Assembly (NCBI GenBank): GCA_945957495.1
Contig: CAMFLG010000273.1
Span: 1 to 5,056, forward strand
Direction: 5' to 3'
Source: an uncultured Pseudorhodobacter sp.
GTDB taxonomy: Bacteria; Pseudomonadota; Alphaproteobacteria; Rhodobacterales; Rhodobacteraceae
Length of the DNA: 5,056 bases
Notes under the pieces: model-generated
What the model saw: only the letters and a program-made list of their open reading frames with translations
Database searches by the model: none
What the model was told of the DNA's origin: nothing
Part shown: in pieces, positions 1 to 5,056 of the stretch
Layout of the letters: each line of letters begins with the position of its first letter
Numbering within the stretch: the first letter of the stretch is position 1
Made by a program: the position numbers and the translations under genes

Positions 1-713
1 GTTTCAACGCCCTGAACCGCGGCGCCCATGATGAATTTAAGGCCTTGTTTTGTCAGGATTCTCTGGAAGGTCTTTGCAACCTCGCCGTCCATGCCCGGGG
101 TGATGGCGTCAAGGTATTCAACGACTGTCACCTGCGTGCCCAGCCGGGCGTAGACAGATCCCATTTCCAGACCGATCACGCCGGCGCCGATGACCCCCAT
201 GGTTTTTGGCACGCGCGGCAGGGTCAGCGCGCCGGTAGAGGTGACGACGATGGTTTCGTCAACGGTGACACCGGGAAGCGAGGACGGCTCGGAACCCGTT
301 GCAATCACGATGTTTTTCGCCTCGTGAACCTCTTCGCCGACCTGCACCTTGCCGGGGGCGGGAATGGTGGCCCAGCCCTTTAGCCATGTCACCTTGTTCT
401 TCTTGAACAGAAACTCGATGCCCTTGGTGTTGCCGTTCACCACATCGGCCTTGTAGGCCTGCATCTTGAGCCAATCGACGGTTGGCGCCCCGCCCATCAG
501 GCCCATTTTCTCAAAGTTTTCATGGACTTCGTGCAAGCTGTGCGTGGCGTGCAGCAGCGCCTTGGACGGGATGCAGCCCACGTTCAGGCAGGTGCCGCCC
601 AGCGTGTCGCGGCCCTCAACAACAGCCACTTTCAGGCCCAGTTGCGCCGCCCGGATGGCGCAGACATAGCCGCCGGGGCCTGCACCGATGATGATTGTGT
701 CAAAGCTTGCCAT
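1..713 (-). CDS. lpd: Dihydrolipoyl dehydrogenase (E3), N-terminal 237 residues, cut by the window edge
   Basis: This flavoprotein reoxidises the dihydrolipoyl arm of the E2 subunit and passes the electrons through a disulfide and FAD to NAD+. Reading back from the ATG at 713 gives 237 open codons with no stop, so the gene leaves the window at its left edge. The family is usually about 460-470 residues, so roughly half is present. Visible motifs are the FAD-binding GAGPGG at residues 10-15, the redox disulfide in GGTCLNVGCIPSK (Cys42 and Cys47), the ATGS turn at 138-141, and the NAD-binding GAGVIG at 176-181. An AAGGAA ribosome site at 721-726 lies seven bases before the ATG and supports this start. 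Its place downstream of sucA and sucB suggests it is the E3 serving 2-oxoglutarate dehydrogenase; whether it also serves pyruvate dehydrogenase cannot be seen here. Identity is near certain. Confidence 0.97.
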   Translation of the reverse strand, partial: MASFDTIIIGAGPGGYVCAIRAAQLGLKVAVVEGRDTLGGTCLNVGCIPSKALLHATHSLHEVHENFEKMGLMGGAPTVDWLKMQAYKADVVNGNTKGIEFLFKKNKVTWLKGWATIPAPGKVQVGEEVHEAKNIVIATGSEPSSLPGVTVDETIVVTSTGALTLPRVPKTMGVIGAGVIGLEMGSVYARLGTQVTVVEYLDAITPGMDGEVAKTFQRILTKQGLKFIMGAAVQGVE

Positions 714-788
714 GGGTCGTTTCCTTCGATTTCGGGCTGTATGATGCCCGTGCTTTTTGCGTGCTTTTTCCGTGCATACGGGCGCGGG
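714..788. other. 75-base intergenic gap upstream of lpd
   Basis: This is the longest stretch between genes in the window. It separates the end of the MAPEG-like gene from lpd. On the minus strand it holds the lpd ribosome site at its lpd end and an 11-base tandem repeat in its middle. I see no clear -35/-10 pair and no hairpin followed by a T run, so co-transcription of lpd with the upstream genes is the simplest reading. A weak internal promoter cannot be excluded. Confidence 0.6.
749..775. repeat. 11-base tandem repeat (two copies plus a partial third)
   Basis: On the plus strand, CGTGCTTTTT occurs at 749-758 and again at 760-769, so the period is 11 bases. The core CGTGC comes again at 771-775, continuing the phase. 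Read on the coding strand this is GCACG followed by two AAAAAGCACG units, in the untranslated leader just before lpd. The match is directly visible. It may be a slippage duplication or a helically phased protein-binding site; nothing here decides between them. Confidence 0.75.
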
Positions 789-1184
789 TCAGATCAGGGC
801 CGCCACCAGCATGATGACGGTGGCGAAAAACCCCACCCCCCAGATCGCCGAGCGCCAGGGCGACAGGCCAAGCGCATAGGCGGGGACGTAGAGGATGCGT
901 GCGGCAAGATAGGTCCAGCCGCAGGCGACGGTGACGGGGCTGGACTGGTTGCCCAAGGTCACGACGACGACCGCGATGGTTAACAGGATCAGGCCTTCGA
1001 AATGATTGTTCAGCGCGCGTTGCAGGCGGGCGGTGGTGAGGGACAGCGGGCGCGGCAAGGGCGTGTCGCGCGGGCCGGAGGTGTATTTGGTGCCAAGCTC
1101 CAGATTAGCCGGGGTGGCGTAGAGGACGAACTGCACGGTCTGCAGGAGGGCGGCGAGGGTGAGGGCGGTGAGTTCGGGGGTCAT
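789..1184 (-). CDS. MAPEG-like small integral membrane protein
   Basis: The product is a 131-residue membrane protein with four hydrophobic segments near residues 5-22, 62-79, 83-103 and 112-130. RALNNHFEGLILL (56-68) resembles the Arg/Asn/Glu-containing second-helix motif of MAPEG proteins (membrane-associated proteins in eicosanoid and glutathione metabolism). AARILYVPAYALG (94-106) resembles the conserved Arg-x-x-Tyr-x-x-x-Tyr segment of the family. Bacterial MAPEG proteins of this type mostly have no known substrate, so a glutathione-linked role is only an inference. The frame is open back to 1277, but the ATG at 1184 is chosen because it gives a normal family length, has an AAGGG ribosome site at 1193-1197, and its ATGA overlaps the stop of the upstream gene by four bases. 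That overlap suggests translational coupling. The extra 31 upstream residues are basic and unlike the family. Confidence 0.85.
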   Translation of the reverse strand: MTPELTALTLAALLQTVQFVLYATPANLELGTKYTSGPRDTPLPRPLSLTTARLQRALNNHFEGLILLTIAVVVVTLGNQSSPVTVACGWTYLAARILYVPAYALGLSPWRSAIWGVGFFATVIMLVAALI

Positions 1185-1552
1185 GTGTTCAGCCCTTCGG
1201 GCAGGACGGTGCCTTGATGGAACCGCAACTGCCATGCGCCCGACGAGCAATCCCAGATCGAGGAGCGGTTGCCCCATTCTGTGCCCTCGGGATAGCGGAC
1301 TTCGGATTGGTATGTCACCAGCACCACCTCTTGCGAAAAGGGATGCAGGGCGAGGTTGTGCAGGGTGGCGTCGATCGCTTGCGCATCCTCTGGCCCGAAC
1401 AGCAGTTCGGCGCGGGTATAGCGGCGGCCAGAGCGGCCAAATTCGAAGAAGTCGGGCGCGAAGGTGCGGTCCATCAGCGCTCGATCAAAGCGGGTATCCG
1501 CGGCCCAGAGGCTGTGTTCGAGGGGAGGAAGCTGGGTGAGATCTGGGATCAA
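1181..1552 (-). CDS. NTF2-like (DUF4440-type) small soluble protein
   Basis: The product is a soluble protein of 123 residues with no signal peptide or membrane segment. Its layout fits the SnoaL/NTF2-like, DUF4440 type: an N-terminal helix with LEHSLW (11-16) and RALMDRTFAPDFFEFG (24-39), a conserved-looking SGRRYTRAEL (41-50), and a C-terminal strand ending WQLRFHQGT (107-115). Members of this fold form a conical pocket and range from enzymes to ligand binders, so no reaction can be assigned. The frame has no suitable ATG. I chose the TTG at 1552 because AGGTGA at 1560-1565 lies seven bases before it. A second TTG at 1588 would add 12 residues, overlap the upstream gene by 29 bases, and has no visible ribosome site. 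The gene ends inside the start of the MAPEG-like gene. Its role next to the ODH genes is unknown. Confidence 0.8.
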   Translation of the reverse strand: MIPDLTQLPPLEHSLWAADTRFDRALMDRTFAPDFFEFGRSGRRYTRAELLFGPEDAQAIDATLHNLALHPFSQEVVLVTYQSEVRYPEGTEWGNRSSIWDCSSGAWQLRFHQGTVLPEGLNT

Positions 1553-1559
1553 TGGGATT

Positions 1560-1565
1560 TCACCT
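1560..1565 (-). promoter_or_regulatory. Ribosome binding site deciding the TTG start of the NTF2-like gene
   Basis: On the minus strand AGGTGA sits seven bases before the TTG at 1552. It is made of the last codon (AGG) and the stop (TGA) of the upstream membrane-protein gene. It therefore supports the 1552 start and suggests that translation of the two genes is coupled at this junction. Confidence 0.55.
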
Positions 1566-1985
1566 AATTTGTTGAATAATGCGGCCAATGCAACTTAGAC
1601 CAAGAAGCAATGGACCTAAGAAGAAAGCAGCATTGATCATTCCTCTTGGAAGCTGGCGCGACAGAAACGACATTTTGCCTTCAATGTTGTTGTATAAGAA
1701 CACTGCCGCCAGCCCATCTGTGCCTTTTGAAAAGAATAGCACACAGAGTGCACCCGCAATCGCGGAGGTGATCATTAGACTTGCGAATGTTTGCGACGGG
1801 CTAAGTCGCCAAAGAAAGATGCAGATGGCAATGAGCGCCAAGTCTACTTCCCATCCGTCCCAAGGTGCGCGTGTTTGAAGATCCAGATCGGGAAAGTTGG
1901 CTCGCGTGAAGGCTATTTGAGCAACTATCCGCCAGCGGTCCATCAAGACCGCAACCAATAGCAACAAAATCCCCACGCGAGCCAT
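1560..1985 (-). CDS. Unrecognised four-helix membrane protein, low GC, probably inserted
   Basis: I do not recognise this 141-residue protein. It has hydrophobic segments near residues 4-15 (GILLLLVAVL core), 48-59, 66-85 and 116-134, so it is probably a small inner-membrane protein. No catalytic or metal-binding motif is apparent. The ATG at 1985 is four bases after the sucB stop; the ribosome site is weak (GGA about 11 bases upstream, inside sucB), so reinitiation after sucB is possible. GC over 1561-1980 is about 49% by hand count (207 of 420), well below the neighbours. Codons such as CTA, TTA, ATA, AGA and AGG occur in it. This points to acquisition from a lower-GC source or to relaxed constraint. 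The strand choice rests on hydrophobicity, operon direction and junction spacing; the opposite-strand frame at 1579-1878 has no such support. Confidence 0.7.
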   Translation of the reverse strand: MARVGILLLLVAVLMDRWRIVAQIAFTRANFPDLDLQTRAPWDGWEVDLALIAICIFLWRLSPSQTFASLMITSAIAGALCVLFFSKGTDGLAAVFLYNNIEGKMSFLSRQLPRGMINAAFFLGPLLLGLSCIGRIIQQIR

Positions 1986-1989
1986 GTAA

Positions 1990-3198
1990 TCACAAATCCA
2001 TCAGCAACCGGCGCGGATCTTCGAGCGCTTCTTTCACCCGGACGAGGAAGGTCACGGCGCCTTTGCCGTCCACGATGCGGTGATCGTAGGACAGGGCGAG
2101 GTACATCATCGGGCGGATCACGATCTGGCCGGCCACCACGACCGGGCGGTCCTGGATCTTGTGCATGCCAAGGATGCCCGATTGTGGCGGGTTCAGGATC
2201 GGCGAGGACATCAGCGAGCCGTAGACGCCGCCGTTCGAGATGGTGAAGCTGCCGCCCTGCATTTCGGCCATCGAAAGCTTGCCGTCGCGGGCGCGCAGGC
2301 CCAGTTCGGCGATCTTTTTCTCGATGGCGGCAAAGCCCATCTGGTCGGCATCGCGCAGGACCGGCACGACAAGGCCGTTCGGGGTGCCGACGGCGACGCC
2401 CATGTGGACGTAGTTCTTGTAAACCACGTCCTGACCGTCAATCTCGGCGTTCACTTCCGGGATTTCTTTCAGCGCGTGGGTGCAGGCTTTGACGAAGAAG
2501 GACATGAAGCCCAGTTTGACGCCGTGCTTTTTCTCGAAGATGTCTTTGTATTCATTGCGCAAAGACATGATGCCGGACATATCGACCTCGTTATAGGTCG
2601 TCAGCATGGCGGCGGTGTTTTGCGCGTCTTTCAGGCGGCGGGCGATGGTGGCCCTTAGCCTTGTCATCTTGACCCGTTCTTCGCGGGCGGCATCGTCGGC
2701 CGGAACCGGGGCGCGCGGGATGGCGGCAACGGCGGGGGCAGCGGCGATGGGCGCGGCGGCGGCAGCGCGGGCGACATCCTCTTTCATGATGCGGCCATCG
2801 CGGCCGGTGCCTTGCACCTGTTCAGGCTTCAGGCCTGCCTCTTCCATCGCCTTTTTGGCGGCGGGGGCGTTTTCGATGTCTTTCGCAGCGGGGGCCGGGG
2901 CTGGGGCAGGCGCCGGGGCGGGTGCCGCTGCGGCGGCTTTGGCCGGGGCGGTGGTGCCGACCGCGCCTTCGGTCACGATGGCAAGGCGGGCCGAGGCGGC
3001 AACGGTCGTGCCTTCGGGGGCCAGGATTTCGGCCAGTACGCCCGAAACCGGGCTGGGCACTTCGACCGACACCTTGTCGGTTTCCAGTTCACACAGCATT
3101 TCGTCCTGCTTGACCGTGTCGCCCGGCTTTTTGAACCAGGTGGACACGGTGGCTTCGGAAACGCTTTCGCCCAAAGAGGGCACCATAACATCCGTCAT
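1990..3198 (-). CDS. sucB: Dihydrolipoyllysine-residue succinyltransferase (E2 of 2-oxoglutarate dehydrogenase)
   Basis: E2 forms the core of the ODH complex. Its lipoyl arm takes the succinyl group from E1 and its catalytic domain transfers it to CoA. The 402-residue protein is complete and of usual length. Domains in order are: one lipoyl domain (about 2-77) with the lipoylated lysine in ETDKVSVEV (Lys42); an Ala/Pro linker (about 82-106); a peripheral subunit-binding domain (about 107-143, with GTGRDGRI at 130-137); a second Ala/Pro linker (about 144-168); and the catalytic acyltransferase domain (about 175-401). The last carries SNGGVYGS (321-328) and the active-site DHRIVDG (372-378, with His373 and Asp377). 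The succinyltransferase call, rather than acetyl-, follows from the adjacent sucA and the single lipoyl domain. The start is supported by AGGAG at 3205-3209, six bases before the ATG. It lies 35 bases after sucA. The symbol odhB is also used. Confidence 0.98.
   Translation of the reverse strand: MTDVMVPSLGESVSEATVSTWFKKPGDTVKQDEMLCELETDKVSVEVPSPVSGVLAEILAPEGTTVAASARLAIVTEGAVGTTAPAKAAAAAPAPAPAPAPAPAAKDIENAPAAKKAMEEAGLKPEQVQGTGRDGRIMKEDVARAAAAAPIAAAPAVAAIPRAPVPADDAAREERVKMTRLRATIARRLKDAQNTAAMLTTYNEVDMSGIMSLRNEYKDIFEKKHGVKLGFMSFFVKACTHALKEIPEVNAEIDGQDVVYKNYVHMGVAVGTPNGLVVPVLRDADQMGFAAIEKKIAELGLRARDGKLSMAEMQGGSFTISNGGVYGSLMSSPILNPPQSGILGMHKIQDRPVVVAGQIVIRPMMYLALSYDHRIVDGKGAVTFLVRVKEALEDPRRLLMDL
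2884..2926 (-). repeat. Ala-Pro repeat encoding the lipoyl-arm linker of E2
   Basis: These bases encode residues about 91-105 of SucB, an alternating Ala-Pro run. Such linkers are known in E2 proteins to be extended and flexible, letting the lipoyl domain swing between E1, E2 and E3 active sites. The DNA is a GC-rich low-complexity run and may vary in length between strains. Confidence 0.8.
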
Positions 3199-3210
3199 TT
3201 CAATCTCCTG

Positions 3211-3222
3211 CGCGTCGGCGCG
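3211..3222 (-). other. Small GC hairpin in the sucA-sucB gap, just before the sucB ribosome site
   Basis: On the minus strand this reads CGCG-CCGA-CGCG, a four-pair all-GC stem with a four-base loop. It ends one base before the AGGAG ribosome site of sucB (3205-3209). It is too short and lacks a T run, so it is not a terminator. It could influence sucB initiation or transcript processing, but such short GC matches are expected by chance in GC-rich DNA. Confidence 0.25.
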
Positions 3223-3233
3223 TTATCTATGGG

Positions 3234-5056
3234 TCAGCCGAGCGCTTCGTTGACCAGGGTTTGCTGTTCGTATTTGTGTTTGGAGGCCAGGCCCGTGGCG
3301 GGCGAGGCAGAGGCGGCGCGACCGGCATAGCGGGCGCGGGGGTGCGTGGTGCCGATTTCGGCGAAGAGGGATTCGAGTTCGGGTTCGATATGGAACCAGG
3401 CGCCCATGTTCTTCGGCTCTTCCTGACACCAGACGAATTCGGCGCCCTTGAAGCGCGACAGCTCGGTGGTCAGCGATTTTTTCGGCACCGGGTACAGTTG
3501 TTCGACGCGCAGAAGGTACACATCGTCCAGCCCGCGCGCATCGCGTTCGGCCAGAAGGTCGTAGTAGACCTTGCCCGAGCAGAGAACCACACGCCGGATC
3601 TTGTCATCCGATTGCAGTTTCAGATCGGAATGACCCTTTTGGGCATCATCCCACAGCACGCGATGGAAATACGAGGCTTCGGTGAAGTCCGAGGCATCGG
3701 AGACGGCCATCGGGTGACGCAGCAGGGATTTCGGCGTCATCAGGATCAGCGGCTTGCGGAAATCGCGGTGCAGCTGGCGGCGCAGGATGTGGAAGTAGTT
3801 CGAGGGCGTCGTGCAGTTGGCGACGATCCAGTTGTCATGTGCTGACATCTGCAGGAAGCGTTCCAGACGCCCCGAGGAATGTTCCGGCCCCTGACCTTCA
3901 AAGCCATGCGGCAAGAGGCAGACCAGGCCCGACATGCGCAGCCATTTGCTTTCGCCCGAGTTGATGAACTGGTCGAACATGATCTGCGCGCCGTTGGCGA
4001 AATCGCCGAACTGCGCCTCCCACATGGTCAGTGTGTTGGGTTCGGACAGCGAGTAGCCGTATTCAAAGCCCAGCACCGCATATTCCGACAGCATCGAGTC
4101 GATGACCTCATAGCGCGCCTGCCCGGCGCGGATGTGGTTCAGCGGGTAATAGCGTTCTTCCGTCACCTGATCGACCCAGCCGGAATGGCGCTGGCTGAAG
4201 GTGCCACGGGTGCAATCCTGCCCGGCCAGACGCACCGGGAAGCCTTCGAGTTGCAGCGAACCGAAGGCCAGCGCCTCTGCCGTGGCCCAGTCAAAGCCGC
4301 GGCCGGTTTCGAACATCTTGGCCTTGGCTTCCAACTGGCGCGCCACGGTCTTGTGAATATCGAAGCCTTCGGGAATGCGGGTCAGCGCCGCGCCGACCTC
4401 TGCCATGGTCTGCGGCAGAATCCAGGTTTCGCCGCGCTGGTAGTTTTCCAGATCCTTGGGCTTCATCGACTTCCAACGCCCGTCCAGCCAATCGGCGCGG
4501 TTGGGTTTGTAGTCTTTGCCAGCCTCGAATTCCTCGTTCAGCTTGGCCTGGAAGGCGGCCTTCATATCCTCGATCTCGCCTTCGGGGATCAGCCCGTCGG
4601 CCACCAGACGTTCGGTGTAAAGCTGCAGCGTGGTTTTCTGTTTGCGGATGGTGGCATACATCGCCGGGTTGGTGAACATCGGCTCGTCGCCTTCGTTGTG
4701 ACCAAAGCGGCGGTAGCAGAAGATATCCAGCACAACATCCTTGTGGAACTGCTGGCGGAATTCGGTGGCCACCTTGGCCGCATGCACCACAGCCTCGGGG
4801 TCGTCGCCGTTGACGTGGAAAATCGGCGCTTCGACCATCAGGGCGATGTCGGTGGGGTAGGGGGAAGAGCGGCTGTAAGACGGCGCGGTGGTAAAGCCGA
4901 TCTGGTTGTTCACCACGATATGGATGGTGCCGCCGGTGCGGTGGCCTTTCAGGCCCGAGAGGCCAAAGCATTCCGCCACAACGCCCTGGCCCGCAAAGGC
5001 GGCATCGCCGTGCAGCAGCACCGGCAGCACTTCGTGCCGGTCGGTATCGCCGATCT
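3234..5056 (-). CDS. sucA: 2-oxoglutarate dehydrogenase E1, C-terminal 606 residues, cut by the window edge
   Basis: E1 decarboxylates 2-oxoglutarate using thiamine diphosphate and succinylates the lipoyl group of SucB. The frame is open to the right edge, so the N-terminal third or more lies outside; the family is usually about 930-990 residues. The GTG near 5030 is internal, because the preceding codons continue the conserved sequence (IGDTDRHEVLPVLLHGDAA). Visible residues 15-51 contain the cofactor motif from HGDAAFAGQG to NNQIGF; Asp17 and Asn50 are 33 residues apart, the spacing I recall for the cofactor-binding pair in the E. coli enzyme. Further family blocks, in visible numbering, are FHVNGDDPEA (79-88), CYRRFGHNEGDEP (113-125), EAQFGDFANGAQ (346-357), HGFEGQGPEHSSGRLER (383-399), MTPKSLLRHP (439-448), and RYAGRAASASPATG near the C-terminus (575-588). 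No frameshift or lost motif is seen. The stop is 35 bases before sucB. The symbol odhA is also used. Confidence 0.97.
   Translation of the reverse strand, partial: IGDTDRHEVLPVLLHGDAAFAGQGVVAECFGLSGLKGHRTGGTIHIVVNNQIGFTTAPSYSRSSPYPTDIALMVEAPIFHVNGDDPEAVVHAAKVATEFRQQFHKDVVLDIFCYRRFGHNEGDEPMFTNPAMYATIRKQKTTLQLYTERLVADGLIPEGEIEDMKAAFQAKLNEEFEAGKDYKPNRADWLDGRWKSMKPKDLENYQRGETWILPQTMAEVGAALTRIPEGFDIHKTVARQLEAKAKMFETGRGFDWATAEALAFGSLQLEGFPVRLAGQDCTRGTFSQRHSGWVDQVTEERYYPLNHIRAGQARYEVIDSMLSEYAVLGFEYGYSLSEPNTLTMWEAQFGDFANGAQIMFDQFINSGESKWLRMSGLVCLLPHGFEGQGPEHSSGRLERFLQMSAHDNWIVANCTTPSNYFHILRRQLHRDFRKPLILMTPKSLLRHPMAVSDASDFTEASYFHRVLWDDAQKGHSDLKLQSDDKIRRVVLCSGKVYYDLLAERDARGLDDVYLLRVEQLYPVPKKSLTTELSRFKGAEFVWCQEEPKNMGAWFHIEPELESLFAEIGTTHPRARYAGRAASASPATGLASKHKYEQQTLVNEALG

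Noticed and set aside
746..783. Possible terminator between the MAPEG-like gene and lpd
   Set aside because: GCCCGT at 746-751 and ACGGGC at 778-783 can pair, but the stem is six bases with a 26-base loop. On the coding strand there is no T run after it; the runs in the loop are A runs.
45..983. Plus-strand open frames opposite lpd and the MAPEG-like gene (such as 45-383 and 522-983)
   Set aside because: They are antisense to genes with clear family motifs, have low-complexity Arg/Gly/Ala/His-rich translations and show no recognisable domain.
1185..1277. A 31-residue N-terminal extension of the MAPEG-like protein
   Set aside because: It overlaps the NTF2-like gene in another frame and is unlike the family. 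The ATG at 1184 has its own ribosome site and a typical four-base overlap.
1579..1878. Plus-strand 99-residue frame inside the low-GC region
   Set aside because: Its translation has no coherent domain or membrane pattern, and it runs against the operon. The minus-strand frame spans the whole interval with four hydrophobic segments and tight junctions.
1986..1989. Insertion-sequence scars or target duplications at the edges of the low-GC gene
   Set aside because: I saw no inverted terminal repeats, direct duplication or transposase remnant around 1560 or 1985, so no mobile element is called.
2080..3330. Long plus-strand frames opposite sucB (2080-2658, 2606-3253, 2812-3330)
   Set aside because: sucB on the minus strand is complete with all expected domains. 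The opposing frames are products of high GC and of the Ala/Pro-rich linker.
4291..4971. Minus-strand 226-residue frame overlapping sucA
   Set aside because: It is an out-of-frame reading of sucA, rich in Arg and Pro. The sucA frame carries the conserved E1 motifs without interruption.

Overview
The window is a stretch of a 2-oxoglutarate dehydrogenase (ODH) operon from an alphaproteobacterium, most likely of the Rhodobacterales (Rhodobacter/Roseobacter group). This placement is inferred from the gene order E1 - E2 - small accessory genes - E3, the high GC of most of the window, and the family-like protein sequences. It was not confirmed by a search. Every supported gene lies on the minus strand, so the operon reads from right to left.

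Layout in transcription order: the C-terminal 606 residues of sucA (E1, thiamine diphosphate-dependent) enter from the right edge and end at 3234. A 35-base gap follows, then complete sucB/odhB (E2, dihydrolipoyl succinyltransferase, 1990-3198). Four bases after the sucB stop begins an unrecognised, low-GC, four-helix membrane protein (1560-1985). Next come a small NTF2/DUF4440-like protein (about 1181-1552, probably with a TTG start) and a MAPEG-like membrane protein (789-1184), which overlap by four bases. After a 75-base gap holding an 11-base tandem repeat, lpd (E3, dihydrolipoyl dehydrogenase) starts at 713 and runs off the left edge after 237 codons.

Together sucA, sucB and lpd encode the three enzymes that convert 2-oxoglutarate, CoA and NAD+ to succinyl-CoA, CO2 and NADH in the TCA cycle. 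The three small genes between E2 and E3 have no known role in the complex. They are tightly packed on the same strand and are probably co-transcribed with it. I see no convincing terminator or internal promoter between the genes.

The one part that looks out of place is 1560-1985. It has about 49% GC by hand count, against about two thirds in two sampled lines of sucB, and it uses codons that GC-rich genes usually avoid. I read it as a probable later insertion of an orphan membrane-protein gene into a conserved operon. I found no defence system, CRISPR array, transposase, tRNA or rRNA, and nothing that amounts to a clearly new biological system.
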